Both the position numbers and the translations under genes were made by a program. Positions 20,722-33,137 of a DNA stretch of 64,000 bases are shown here, one piece after another (position 1 is the stretch's first letter; each line of letters starts with the position of its first letter). Where the stretch lies: the NCBI RefSeq assembly GCF_003576645.1, contig NC_044925.1:21520772-21584771 (forward strand), given 5' to 3'. The notes beneath the pieces are model-generated. The model saw only the letters and a program-made list of their open reading frames with translations, was not told where the DNA came from and ran no database searches. The DNA is from Ipomoea triloba. Lineage: Eukaryota; Streptophyta; Magnoliopsida; Solanales; Convolvulaceae.

Positions 20722-23700
20722 ATGATGACCAACGTGTACGGGCCCTACACTCTCTTCGACTTGGGACTCACCGATCCCGCCATAATCGAGTCTCTCAACC
20801 TTTACAACCATCCGCAGATTACCGCCGGCGGTTTTCCCGGACTTGGAGCTCTGACGGGGCTATCTTCCGGTAATAGGGATGCGAGTCCACCGAGGCACCG
20901 CCACGACGGCACTTCGCCGCTTCCTCTAGGCATGGACTGGAGTCCTCCACCTCGTGTTTGGGTGAGTTACTACTTACTACCTTTCCAGGACCTAATCACC
21001 CGTAGTTTTATGGTTTCTGAGCTTTAAGATACTAGGGATTGATATTAGATGACAATAAAGTGTAGATTATTAGAGTAATTTAGCTTTGCACTGCAATTTT
21101 GCTGGGGGATTGAAGTGCTTGGGGAATTCGTTTTGACAATAGAAATTCCTTTTCCTTGGAAAAAGACTAGAAATTGGCTGAAATATGAACTTTGATATAA
21201 ATACTCCTTGGAGTTGTGACAATTGCATTTCATTTTCTACCCTTTTTGGTAAATGGTTATTAGCCTATAGCTGTCAGCGGATTGGGTCACAGGTTATAAT
21301 TAGTTGATAATATTAGCTGATTGTAGAAACTTGTTCGATAAATTAGCCGTGTTGTTTGGTATAATCTTTTCTCAAAAAGCTAATTGAAAATGTTGCTTTT
21401 AGCAGCTTTTTGAATTTTAGCATTTTGGAATTACAAATAGCTGATTAACCAAACACTTGACTTTTTAACCAAGCCAAACAGCTAATAGTGGTCAAATAAG
21501 TGAGTTAATAGTTATCCATATGCATACTCCTCAAAAGAAAGAAAGAAAGAAAGAAAGAAACATATAGGCAGAGAATTTCATGAGTGAAACCAGATATCTT
21601 CTTTGATAGTAGCTTTTCTTTAATACAGGATGGACAAAACACTGTGTGGCCTCATGACTTTCACACGGGATGGAGTTATTGTGTTACAATACCTTCTTGG
21701 AAACTATCGTCAGAGTCCAGTGCTTCAGAATCTGTGGTGGTAGGCATACTTGTAAATCTTTATGATTGAAGTACCTTAAAAAATACTCCATAAATTCATG
21801 GGGAAAAGACTGCTTCATAATACCTTTATTTCTCTCACAAATATAATTAAAAAATCATTTTTCTTCCAAGAAATTGGGCCTGTGGTTTGAAACGTGTCTT
21901 GAGTTTGATAAAAGAAGTTCACAGCTGAGTGGAAAGAGTCCAGTTCCTTGTGATATTATCTTTCTTCATAATGAACTTGAAGTATTACTATGAATATATG
22001 ATGTTCCTTTTCCTTGCATTTGATGGAAGTTATTTGCTTGTATTGATTTTAACAGCTTTACGAGGTTCTTGTCGGAATACAATCACCACAAGGAATTACA
22101 ACTACAAGAGGAATACAACGAAGATTTAGTGATTTTGTAACTCTATCTTCTGATGTAAGTTCAGATTTCATGAGTTCTCAAAAGTAATTATCTGGTAATT
22201 AGGCATTTCCATTACCCCAAAGAAAAAGATTTAAAACTCCAAGGTGCATAGCAGTATGCACTAATAGAGTATCTGGAAAATAAGATGCCATGGTCAAGTA
22301 ATTGTATTATTAATATTCATATGGCTTCACTCTTAAATATATTTCTAAGCGTTATTTGACTAGCTGAAGACTCAGCAGTCACTTATTTCAACTGCAGATG
22401 TGTTTGACTAAACTTGATATTAAGAGATCTCCAATCTTGTCTTTTCTGCAGCTAAGAAAGGAATTCCCCAACAAGAAGCTGCCACCAGCACCTCGGAGGG
22501 GGCTAATGAGGATAAAAAGCAGTGACCTACTGGAAGAAGTTAGTAACCTTCTAAATTTACAGTTGATCACTTGATCTCATATAATTTGCAGTGTCAATGC
22601 AATTGGAAAATTTGAAATTTTGGTGTTATTTTATGTAGTCAAATAACTAGAACATGATATACTTGCCATGCTTCGCTTCAGTTTAACTCCCTTGGATAGG
22701 ATACAGAATTTTTATAAAAAGAAAATTCAATAACTTGGGAAACTAAAAATCCTTTTGCAACAGTGGAACTGGTAATTTTATTTGAAAATAATTAATACTT
22801 GTAGAGTGCCAGTCTCCATTAATGCATTACAGTTTGCAATCTAGCTGTTGCCAATTTAGTCTTTTATAGGGAACAGCAAAAGTTTCATATTATATGTAGC
22901 TTTACCTGACCACCTGCAAGGACTACCTGTTGTTTGTGATAGGAGAAGGTAAGGCTTGTTGGCATTATCCTCCAAATGTGTATGCTACCTGAAAATTATA
23001 TTTGGGATGTTAGAGTCACTTTTGTTTCCTTCACAGCGTAGGCGCTTATTGGAGGATTGGATGACGGAGGTGCTCTCTGACATTGACTTCTCTAGAAGTC
23101 TTTCTGTCGCAATCTTTATTGAGCTAGAAGCAGCAGTAAGGTCATGTAGGTGCCTGCCTCCTCTCTGCCCATAGGATTCTCTTGTATTGTCCTGTACTCA
23201 CCAAAATTTTGTAGATGTACCTCTGAAAACTCTCTTGATCTGATGATTGCAGCATTTAATGAGTCAAATAATAATGTTCCCGATGAAGGTTCACCTATCA
23301 GTGGCGTAGTTGTTCAGCCAGTTGAATTTCCAAATATCCCAAACAATAATTGGACTACTTCTTCACCTGAACTCCCTAATGTTGCTGGAGCTTTAGAAAC
23401 ACTAGATGAACCACCGGACTTGAATATACAATCATCAAAGGTTGGTTTCCCAGTTTTGACCATTACGTTTACCTATACTTCTGAGTTTCAAACTTGGCCA
23501 TACAATAGAGCTGCTATTAAGGCCAGTTTTTGCAGGTTAAAGATCTGGAAACTGAAGCTGAAAGTGCAGAACAGAGCAGTGAAGGAAATATGCAGCAACC
23601 TGTTTTAACTGAGAAGGAACAGCTTACCAAAATGCTAGGGGATATGGATGAGCTTAGAAGGAAGTGTTTGGAGACAGAGGCAAGCCTAAAGGCTGAACAG

Positions 23701-24879
23701 GTCTGGTTTTCCAACCACCACCACTTCCCCCCACGCACGGCCAACTTCTCTTCTATCCCATACACACGTTCTGACGTTCACATACTCTGACTTCTTTGAA
23801 TCTCTTTGTGACTTTATTTATGAAAATTGTTCAGGATAAAAAGCTTCAAGCAGTGTCAACAAACCGTTTCCTCCTTCAGGAGAATGAAAAATTGCGGCAA
23901 GAATTGGATGCTGCTCACCAGCAGCTTGAGAACTTGCAAAAACATAAAACGTCAGACTTGGACTCAAAAACTGATCGAGAACTACTTGTTAAGGAGGTTG
24001 AATCTCTTAGAAGTTCAAATTCAGAAATGACTCAGGAGCTCAGCATTTTGACCAAACAGAAGACAGAAGTGGAAGTAATGTCTTACTTCAAACTAAGTTA
24101 TACAAACTTCGATCTTTATGTCTGAATTAAAAAAAAAAAGAAGAGAGATTTGAAAAACTTTTTGTTTGCAGTATTTGGCTCAAGTAATGTGCTGCATTAT
24201 AAGAATAATTTAGACCCTCCACTTATTATTTTCTTCCAGAAGTATCTTTTGCATCGCCGTGACATTGAACTCTTGGATTCAACTGTATTTGCTTTTCCTT
24301 TACCAACGGTGCTGTTATTTAATTCTGTTTTCTGTACCCATTTTCAGGCAATTTTGCACGAGGAAAGGCAAAGCAGGGAACAAACAGATTCTGTCAACGC
24401 TAAGCTGCTGCAACAGTGCATGATTCTTCGCACTAGACTTGAAGAATGCAGTGTTAATTTCCAAATTGACAGTGAAAACAAACTGATCATGGACACTCCA
24501 ACCCCTTCTGATCCCATTGATATATCAGTTACATCTGATAACCAAATAGGCCTTCTCCTTGCAGAGGTGAGCTTTCTGGTCCTTTATTCATACACACCGT
24601 CACAATGTATACATTAACGGAAACTGATTTGAAATGGATCCACTATGGCTTTAACAGGTGGAGCTTCTAGCACAAGATGTTGTCACTTCCAATGGTGACA
24701 ATTCAAGGACAAGAAACACTGAACTTAGAAAAGTGCTTACAGATTTGCTCACTGACAGTGCCAGGTTGAGGAAACAGGTGAATAGCGTAATTCGCTGTGC
24801 TCTTTCTCCACCTACAAGATCTGAGAAAGACGAGGAGGATAGTACCCCAAGGAAAACTGTTCCTCACTCGGAAGAATGA
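20722..24879 (+). CDS. PX-domain and coiled-coil endosomal Rab effector, EREX/EREL family
   Basis: Ten coding exons: 20722-20961, 21629-21739, 22056-22154, 22452-22538, 23037-23145, 23253-23440, 23536-23700, 23835-24074, 24348-24566, 24658-24879; 559 aa, every junction in phase. Start is the first ATG after an upstream open stretch that has only GTG. Conserved [20 protein letters not shown] precedes a PX domain at about residues 94-216 ([11 protein letters not shown], the phosphoinositide-binding RRFSDF at 139-144, PPAPRRGL), then a long coiled coil at about 280-480. In Arabidopsis, EREX and EREX-LIKE proteins bind active RAB5 and PI3P on endosomes and support vacuolar storage-protein transport. 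The donor of intron 7 (GTCTGG) is unusually weak. Intron 1 carries a MITE. Whether this is EREX or EREL needs a tree. Confidence 0.93.
21255..21505. mobile_element. Probable hAT-like MITE in intron 1 of the EREX-like gene
   Basis: Words such as GGTTATAATTAGTTGATAATA, AGCTGATTGTAGAAAC, CTCAAAAAGCTAATTGAAAA and ACCAAGCCAAACAGCTAATA form loosely inverted arms around a TTTGGT/ACCAAA core, typical of dicot MITEs. A related copy appears in the opposite orientation at 61880-62045. The ends are uncertain. Confidence 0.5.
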
Positions 24880-25108
24880 AGTGTTCAAAGACAGGAAGCC
24901 AAGCATTGTTATTCCACTAGATATGTCAGTTTGTCACACTCCTAGTTTTGAGCTGCAGCCTTCGAGTTTTTAGATTATCAGCTTAAATAAGTTTATGACA
25001 AATGATGTTTATACACTAGAATTTATGTCTATGGAATTATTGAAGTTCTTGACTTACAGAGAAACACTGCCTACGCCCCCAAGTTGTTAAAAATGGCAAA
25101 TGCAAAAA
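24880..25108. other. 3' UTR of the EREX-like gene and spacer to the tRNA gene
   Basis: AT-rich, about 230 bases. It holds the 3' UTR of the PX gene, followed by the T-rich terminator (TGTTTTTGC on the minus strand) of the tRNA gene. Confidence 0.55.
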
Positions 25109-25181
25109 CACGCCCAGTGGGACTCGAACCCACAATCGCTTGATTAGAAGTCAAGCGCCTTATCCATTAGGCCATGGGCGC
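25109..25181 (-). tRNA. tRNA-Arg (anticodon UCU)
   Basis: The 73-base minus-strand sequence folds as a standard cloverleaf. The acceptor stem is GCGCCCA paired with TGGGCGT (one G-U pair), the D arm is GGCCTAATGGATAAGGC, the anticodon arm is CTTGACTTCTAATCAAG with TCT as anticodon, and the T arm is GTGGGTTCGAGTCCCAC. No intron. An oligo-T tract just downstream serves as the Pol III terminator, and the internal A box (TGGCCTAATGG) and B box (GGTTCGAGTCC) are intact. Confidence 0.97.
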
Positions 25182-28169
25182 TGAACATTTAATATTTTAT
25201 ATCTAAACTACATATTATTATTCTTATTAAAATTCATTAAAAATATTGCAATTGCACTTTTAACGCCGAAGTTATAGCTATAGTATAGACTTACCTCAAT
25301 AGTTTAAGGTATTATATTTTACTCCGTAGTATTTTACGCGTTAACTTCTTTAAAGTGGAGTTTTTAGTCCAGATCCATTATTTGCTAATTATAATTCTTG
25401 AAAACAAAATATAAGGTTACTTTGGTGATTTTTATCTATCATCCTCTGGTAAATTCTCTAATTCGAGGGTCATTGATTGAAATAAGCATTTCTCATTAGT
25501 TTTGGACAAAAATGAGAGACTTTTGAAATTTAGACAAAAGAAGTAGAATCTCCTTTGAGACTTACATTTCTGGTAAAAAACGCAAGTCCTAAAGGATGTT
25601 AATTTTTTTAAAAGAGTTTTTTAACTAGAATACGACAAACACAAGTGTTATTGCAAATACCACAAACACAAAACTCACTTGTGTCTCTTAAACTAAATAA
25701 TTAGGTATACGCTGAAATGTACGAGTAACGCAAGTCAAATTTGCATTTCTCGCATTTCAACCAACAAGAACTGCAAGTTAGACTAGGGTGTCTAAGCCTC
25801 AAATATGGGCGCAGACTGAACTAAAGCCGATGTGTAAGCGAACTAAACAAGACCCATTGGGTCTTGTCAGCTGGCTCTCGTTGAACCACTTGGTCTTGTT
25901 CAGCAATATCAACAACACAAATACATAAATATCACTTGGTGTTGTTCAATAATAATTAGATCCATATTGGCTTAGCTTCCTGCTATCTTCTCTCCACTAC
26001 TTTATAAATACGAGCATTTCAACAGCACAATATCGCCCACATTAAGTCATTCACAAACAAATTAAAACTCTACAAATACATAAAGTATATTGTGCTAGTG
26101 TTTTAATTCCATTGTGAAAAATTTGTGAGTTTAGATTGAATTTCTTCCACTTCAATATTTGAGTCAATACTTGTTTTTGCTTATTGTTTAGCGTTTGTTT
26201 ACACGTAACACATGTTTATTTTTCTATACAGTTATGACTTATGAGTTCACGAGAGGCGATTAGCGTTGAACTTCAATTAATACTCGCAAACATTATTCAA
26301 ATTTCAATTAAAACTCTCGATATAAATAAATGAGGCACAATGCACTACTAAATTTATGCATATTTTATGGTAGAAAGATTTGAGGAAAATTGGTTATTCC
26401 ACCATCTTATTAAGCGAACTCATACCACTTAAGACGAAAGCAAATGGATGGATGCAGATTTAATCAAGGTCTTTTATTTCTTTATGTAGAATCTAGTTAA
26501 CTTTTAAGCTTTTAAATATTTGAACAATTCACTATCACTATCCTAAGGTGGAATTGAGAACGAGCATGTGTCACTGATGATTGATGAATAAATGTAATTG
26601 TTTGGTTCCCACGTCTCAATTCTATCAATTAAAATATTATGTTAAATTTATTATTTACATGCACATATTCACAATTATATTTAGTTATCTTACATTTATG
26701 AACGGATTCATACTTTCATGAAACTGAGATTTTTCATTGTAAAAACAATTGAGGAATATGGATAAATAACCAAATTTGTTGTTGAATAGGAGTAACTTTA
26801 CCCAGTTCGATTTATATTGGCATTGTTAAACATAAAAGATATAGGAGGTAGATGGGTGGAAAAATTCCCAACATATAATATTGATGAAATATCTAGTTAA
26901 TGTCTAAAATATTGGGCGTGTTTTTATAAGTTTATTTTAAATTGGTTGACAAAGTGTCAAAGTTGAGCCGTCACTTACAATCTTACTCACCAGCAAGTCC
27001 ATTAGTTTTTTTTTTCTTTGAAAGAAAACGTAGCTATTCCATTAATTCATAACATAAAACGTTTACATCAATGATCAATGAAATGGTAAATCATTCCTTA
27101 CAGTCAGACATAGAAACAACTTTTTTAATTATGCTATAGAAAACTTGAATCGCAAACTGTTTCATAACTAGGAAGCTATGTTCCTTCAAGGAGCTTAAAG
27201 CTTCATCAAAGATCTAGGTCTTCGTCATCATTCTTTTTTACTCGCCCAGGATAAGATCAACTCTTGCCGAAACCAAACTAAACGATTTATGCTAATGAAA
27301 ATGAAAAGCCCGTGAAAGTAACGAGAGGAAAAATGCTCGTGAAAGTAACGAGAGGAAAACACAATAATAGAGAAAATAAAAAGTGGGTAAAGTCAAAGTA
27401 GGGTTGGGAGTTCAAGACTACCAACACAAACCCAATACCTACCTACTATTATTTTATTCAAAGGGAAAGAAAACGGAAGAAGAAGATCTGTGGCGGTGGT
27501 CGTAGGCGGACTGAACTGCGACGATGGTCGGAGCGAAAGCAAACGTAGAAGGTGACCAAAACCGCCGGCTCAAAGCTCCATTAGAGCTCCGGCCGGAGGC
27601 CGGCGGTGGAAGCCGAAGTTGAGCAGCAGAGAAAGGCGTTTGGTTTTAGAGAGAAAAGGGAGCTAGGATTTTGCTCACTTTTAGTCTTTAAATTATCATA
27701 AAATACAAGTCCATTAGTTTGAATTTGTTGTTTTTTTTTTTCAGATACATATATGAGAGAGAGGGGAAATAAAGAGAAAAAATAAGGAAAAAAAGAAAAG
27801 AAAAGAAAAAACAGTAACTGACATAAAGTTTTTTTTAAGTAGTCCTTTACACGCCCAACTAGGCGCATCTGTCACCCACACCCAAAGAAGGGCAATCTAC
27901 TTTGTTTCTTTGTTCTCATCCAATAAACCCACAAAAATTTTGATTTTGCAGGAGAAAAAATCATCAAAAAATCTCCCCCTCCCATTTGTTTCCTTGATTT
28001 TTTTTACTGCAAAAAAACCATCAATGAACCCCTAATGGGGTTGCTCACATCTTTTTTAAATTTATAAATGGCAAGTGACTTGCAAGCTATCAAATCACTT
28101 TGTCAAATATGAAGAGTGTGGTCAATTTGTTTGTTTTCAAAAGTCAAAATATTCATAACTAAACCATCC
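25182..28169. other. Intergenic; promoter-like stretch near 26000 and a GC-richer patch at 27480-27620
   Basis: No supported gene. Bases 25760-26330 look like LTR or promoter DNA (CTACTTTATAAATACGAGC near 26000 is a strong TATA context), but no paired LTR was found. Bases 27313-27359 hold two copies of GTGAAAGTAACGAGAGGAAAA. Bases 27480-27620 are GC-rich, with an ATG and a 32-codon open frame (it includes RRLKAPLELRPEAGGG) that I do not recognise. The rest is AT-rich. Confidence 0.45.
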
Positions 28170-28519
28170 GAGCATCCCCATTAGAATTTTTGGAGTGATT
28201 TTTGATGAGGTTTAATCCTATGTGGAAGAGAGATGGTTAGAGAGAGAAGACAAATGTTCTTGTACGAGAGTGGATTTTTGTCTATTAATGTGTGCTCCAC
28301 TTAACTCATAAAAAAATAATAAACTGTAGTTGATGCACGTTAAGCGCATACCAGCAGCACCCAATGGGTACTACATGGGCGCGTTGAGGACGGTTGTCAA
28401 TTCGCAACCACTCTCATTTATTGCCTTTTTTTTTTTTTTTTTTTTTTTTTGTTCTTCCATCCTCTTTTTTACTTGGATCTTAAAAACTTGTGCAAAAACA
28501 AGTATGATTAAGAATGCTC
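28170..28519. mobile_element. MITE, family A copy 2
   Basis: It starts GAGCATCCCCATTAGAATT and ends with the complement of GAGCATTCTTAATC. It has the same size and plan as the copies at 17333 and 48053, including a GC-richer middle (GCACGTTAAGCGC and GGGCGCGTTGAGGAC). The flanks are degraded, so no TTA pair remains. A long T-run (28428-28450) lies inside. Confidence 0.65.
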
Positions 28520-28864
28520 ATTAAACCCAAATCAAATCCTGATGTATGTCGAGAAGGATGCATCATCAAATATGAGGGAAGAATTTATATTGGATCTACA
28601 GGGAATCTTAGAAGAAAGATCCCAGATGTTGTATCATAGTAAAAGAGTATAAATTTCAGTTTTTCTTGCCTGTGATTGAGCTCCATAACAAGGGCTAAGT
28701 GGTTGATGTTTTACTAGACTGGAATTTAGGGAAGGATAATTACCTATATGAGAAAATGTGATACTTCTTGGTAAAATAAAACTATAAGAACTTTCTACCT
28801 CCAAGACTGCTGCAAAATTTGGCAATTCATAAACTAGCCTACCTAGTTCAAATGGCTTTCTTTA

Positions 28865-29098
28865 GAGCAACTCCAATTCTGCATTTTGAAAGAAAAAAAA
28901 ATTAGGAAGAGATTTTTTAACAAATGAAACAAGTTTTTTTTGGAGAGTTTTTATTCCTGCAAATTTAAGTTTTTTGTGGGGCTCAATCTTAAATTAGTTG
29001 GCACACAGGTTGTTCTATTCTTTTTTCCCATTTTTCTCTCTCTCATCTCTCCTAATTGGCTTGCAAAAAAATCACAAAAAACCAACAGGAGATTGCTC
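28865..29098. mobile_element. Tourist-like MITE, GAGCAACTCC termini
   Basis: TIRs GAGCAACTCCAATTCTG and GAGCAATCTCCTGTTGG are flanked on both sides by TTA. At 234 bp it has no coding capacity. It is related in its termini to family A but has a different interior. Confidence 0.75.
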
Positions 29099-29870
29099 TT
29101 AGCTGAACTTTTAGTCCAACCAAAACCAGTTATCACACCTCATTGAAAGCCATTATCCCCTTTTAGCACATAATATCAATACTCTCTTCCACAATATTCT
29201 CTCACTGCTGCTGGCCTGCTGCTACGCGCCTAAATGAACCTTTATTTAGCATCTATTAAATGGTTACAAGCAAGGCAGAACATGATTGCAAATTTTCAGG
29301 CTCAGAATATGATAAAAGCAGTGTTCAGATCAAAACAAACCTGGGAATTTGAAGTAGGCATTTTGGGTTTTTCTCAAACTCCAGGCCTGCAGACAGATAT
29401 CAGTGTATTAAGAGAAGATGGTTAGCCTTGGTTCCAATAAAAAAAAAAAAAAAAAAAACTTGAAAGGATTATAGGCAGTTAGCTTACGTAATGCAACTTC
29501 TACCACCATGTCTCATAATTGAAGAAAATAATTGGAGGACTACTCACATTTGAAAGATAAATGCCTCAATTTCCACAATTCAATTCTTGAGGACAAGCTG
29601 CTAGTGTTAGTGTATAAAGTTATGTATTATTATTGCATCAAATATTTCTCTTTTTATCAAGTCCCCTAATTGCTTAATATAAGATATCAGAATAGTTACT
29701 CCTCTTTTATGTACTAAAGAATAATGACAACAAGGCAGAAATCATATTCATCTAAATAAGCATGACATTAAGGTTCAAGAGTAGAGAGAGGATGCAGCTG
29801 GGATATCGATACATCTTGAACTCGCATGTTCATCCCATTACATGAATTTTATTTAAATTCAACTACTAAG
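29099..29870. other. Intergenic spacer downstream of the 25K-like gene
   Basis: No gene is recognised. A poly-A tract of about 19 bases lies at 29440-29458. Confidence 0.45.
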
Positions 29871-29871
29871 A

Positions 29872-30060
29872 ATGCTGCAATCTAAATGTGTGCACAAATG
29901 ATATTCATTGGCACTCCACAGCTGTGAAGCTGTGTTTATAAGATGCTAATTCCACCCGATACTGAACTACTCAGAATGCTGCAATCTAAATGTGTGCACA
30001 AATGATATTCATTGGCACTGCACAGCTGTCATGCTGTGTTAGAAGATGATAATTCCACCA
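29872..30060. repeat. Tandem duplication of about 100 bp
   Basis: AATGCTGCAATCTAAATGTG, CACAAATGATATTCATTGGC and GCTGTGTT, then GATGCTAATTCCACC, occur at 29872-29968 and again at 29973-30059 with few differences. Fewer than ten bases separate the units. It lies a few hundred bases past the stop of the 25K-like gene and may be in or near its 3' UTR. Confidence 0.9.
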
Positions 30061-30444
30061 ATTACTACTACCGGTTTCAGAATCCTCAAGATCTAACGCA
30101 GTGAAAGGGAAACATTGAAGGGCGGTTGCTTTCTCGCAATCCTTTGCCTTTTGAATACCAAAATTTTGGATGTGCTAACCATCCTTTCACAAACTGAGCC
30201 AAATTGAACTCAGAATTAGATATTGCCTCCTCCTCCCGCTTCTCTTCCTCAATCTCAAAATAAGTAGTTTGTTGATTGCTAGGACAGGCACTATCATTTT
30301 CATCAGCTTCACAGATATTGATCCTGAATTGAAGAATTCATTAAGCCATGCTACTTGCAAATGCTTGTTAAAATCCAGATTCAGAATCTCATGCATATGC
30401 TGCAGTATTCAACGTGTGCCATCTGGAATATATAAGCTCTGATC

Positions 30445-32261
30445 TTACACTGAGTATTTGTCAGGGTGATTGCTCTCACTTTGGGATTGTTTAGCTGTTT
30501 CATATTCGGCTGTTTCAATCATCATCTGTCGCACAAATTGAACCTGCAAGTTCCAAGAAGAAGAAGGAGGAGGTCGAAGAGAAAAGGTTCAATAAGTTCC
30601 AGAAATAATATAGTTAGGAAAGGCACAGGAGAAAAATAAAAATGACGATGCAACTAAAAGCAAGGAGAGCCACCATATACATCGCCCTACTAAACCTATA
30701 TCTGTTCCTTATTAGTCCATACTATGTGCAAGCCAAACCTAGAAATTGATGCAGTCTCCAAGGAGATAATAACATTGACTCATATGATTCCAAAATTTGT
30801 ACGAGATCATAAAGAAAACATCACTCATCTGTTTCCCCTCTATTTGGCTTTTCCTACATACTGCATAATGATAAGGTAATACATTACTAGGTGTTTTATA
30901 ACAATCCAGCACAATTAGCATATGGAGGCAAAAAAGTTTTCAGATACAAACTGTAGTTGTTACTTCACTTGTTCATTAGAACAGACTTCAAAATTGTGAA
31001 CAACATGCAATAGATTGGGAGAGCATAAATTTACAAATCAATCCATTTTCTTCTAGATGAAAGTCATTAGTTCTTGATCCTGAATAACCACAGAAGCAAT
31101 AACATACAACAGATTTTTCAATATATTTGCTGCCTGTGTCAGTGACGCATGTGTATGTATCTCCAACTAGTGATGTTTCGTATACTAAAAATCTTGCTTG
31201 TTCAACTATAAATGGCAATGCAAAGATGAAGTAAACTAAAACTACAAAAGACCAGATTTGTCTCAATGTCAATTAATGCTAATGTAGAAGACAACACAAG
31301 AAGCTCAACATTATTGCTCTAACCTGATCACCATCTCTGATTCCAAAGTTTCGAATACAAGCCTTGTCATTTGTAAGCTTCTGGGATTCATAGCATAAAC
31401 AGAAGTGACTCCATACAAGTGACCTGCCATGTCAACACTACAACATTGAGAACTAGCCACCCACTTCTGCACCTCCATTTTCATAGGAAACCGAAATGTT
31501 CATTTTTGGTATTTACACCATTTTCATTAAAGTTCATCCTCCTTAATGATGAAGGCACTAAACTGAACCTCTAGATTCAGAATTTAGAAAGTGGAAATTC
31601 CCATCAGAAAGTTCAATTACTAATGGTTATATAATGAAGCAACACATCCAGACCACAGCATCTAAGGCCTTGATTATGCTAACAAATCCAATTTTCAAAA
31701 CAGGACATCAATTAATTTCTATCTAAAATTTTAATCCCTAACAAGGAAGAAAAAGAAATCAGTTTTGAGACCTTCCAAATAATTGCAATAACAAACTGTG
31801 GATGCTACATAATTGTCATCTGCACCATTAACAAGCTTATAATGCCACATCTATCCACCGGATGCTATTTCACAACAAAATTGAAATCATTAGCTTTCGT
31901 TTATACCACAAAACTTTGCCTTCACCCTCGCACGAAACGTCGAAAACTCGCTGAATAGCCAGTTTCAGTTCCGCCACTGTAGCATTCCTCGCAACATTAA
32001 CACCTGCACCAGCAACCGGAATATACAAATCGACTACATTAGCAGAAAAAAAAAAACTCAACAAAGATGGAGAGAAATATGAGAAAAATGAAATGAGTTT
32101 TTACAAAAGGAAGAGCCATCCAATTTGAGAACAGAGAGCTGGAGCGGCTGTTCAGGGAGCTTCTGGTAGCGGGCGCTCCGAATGATAAACGCATTGTTGA
32201 GCGAAAATGGCGCCCAAACTCTAAAACCGCCCCGATTCTGGTACTCAACGCTCGACATCAT
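30445..32261 (-). CDS. U11/U12 snRNP 25 kDa-like protein (ubiquitin-fold)
   Basis: Four coding exons on the minus strand: 32105-32261, 31907-32003, 31324-31423, 30445-30543; 150 aa, all in phase. The first ATG is at 32261. The protein reads LPEQPLQLSVLKLDGSSF, CVNVARNATVAELKLAIQRV, WSLVWSHFCLCYESQKLTND and IRNFGIRDGDQVQFVRQM. This is the ubiquitin-like fold of the family annotated as U11/U12 snRNP 25 kDa, a minor (U12) spliceosome component; plants also have shorter paralogues of unknown role. For exon 2 I chose the acceptor GCTGGTGCAG over one 30 bases upstream, because it restores the conserved SSFxVxVAxNATV spacing. Whether it is the true 25K orthologue or the short paralogue is open. Confidence 0.87.
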
Positions 32262-32299
32262 CTTCACAATGTATTCACAGAATAATGCGCAAAACAAAA

Positions 32300-33137
32300 A
32301 ACAATGAACCTAGCTTGCTTGTTGTAGCTTGCTATCTGGATTCTGGAGCGTGAATATATGGAGAAGAAAGAGGAGAGGAGAAAGCAGAAGATTACGAGGA
32401 GATGTAAACGTGGCTGAAATCCTTAACAGACGGATCTATCTATAGACCATATCGATCGGTTGAGTGAAGAAGAAAGAGGCGGTTGCACAAGGCACTTGGT
32501 GCGAAGTGTTTCGGACTTCGGTTGAGTCTTTTAAAACCAGCGTGCCCAGTGACCGTTATGGCCTTTGGAATTACCGTACTACATTTTTTAGGGGATGGGT
32601 TTTTAATGGAGTTCTATTACATGTACTCTTATTTTCTAGTCATTACATTTATTCTCTGGTAAGATATGATAAGTTATCATTCATCTTATGGGTTCTAAGA
32701 AAAGTGTCAACATCAAATTTGTGTATGGGAAAGTAAAAGCAGAGAATATAATTTGAGAATCCAAGTAGTATTTTTCTTTTGAGTGACACTTGTATGAAAC
32801 GGTTGAGGCAGTCGGATCAATATGAAATACAAAATATTTTTTGTACTTTTAAATTATACTCCCAACTTTTATTCTTTCTCATAAAATATTGCTATTGTCA
32901 ATTTTCTTGAGACTAATAATATGAAGATAATTAATCATTCATTGTCACGTCATTTAATAAAAGTGACATAGTAAAAATAGGGAGTAAATATAATATATAA
33001 CTCATATGAAATATGATGAAGTGTGTGTATAGTTAACTCTCTATTAAGTTGTAAAATTTATAAAATATATATTTATATTTTATACAGTAGATAAACTTTA
33101 TGTTAACTATATAATTATATTAATATTTATATAAATA
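32300..33137. other. Upstream region of the 25K-like gene and AT-rich spacer
   Basis: Bases 32300-32470 are the probable leader and promoter of the minus-strand gene. A purine-rich stretch lies at 32360-32400. The remainder is AT-rich, with no supported feature. Confidence 0.45.

Noticed and set aside
25760..26330. Possible solo LTR with a TATA box
   Set aside because: No TG...CA ends, five-base target duplication or internal retroelement sequence could be located.
27581..27868. 95-codon minus-strand frame with a poly-Phe stretch
   Set aside because: It is driven by a long A/T low-complexity tract and shows no conserved motif.
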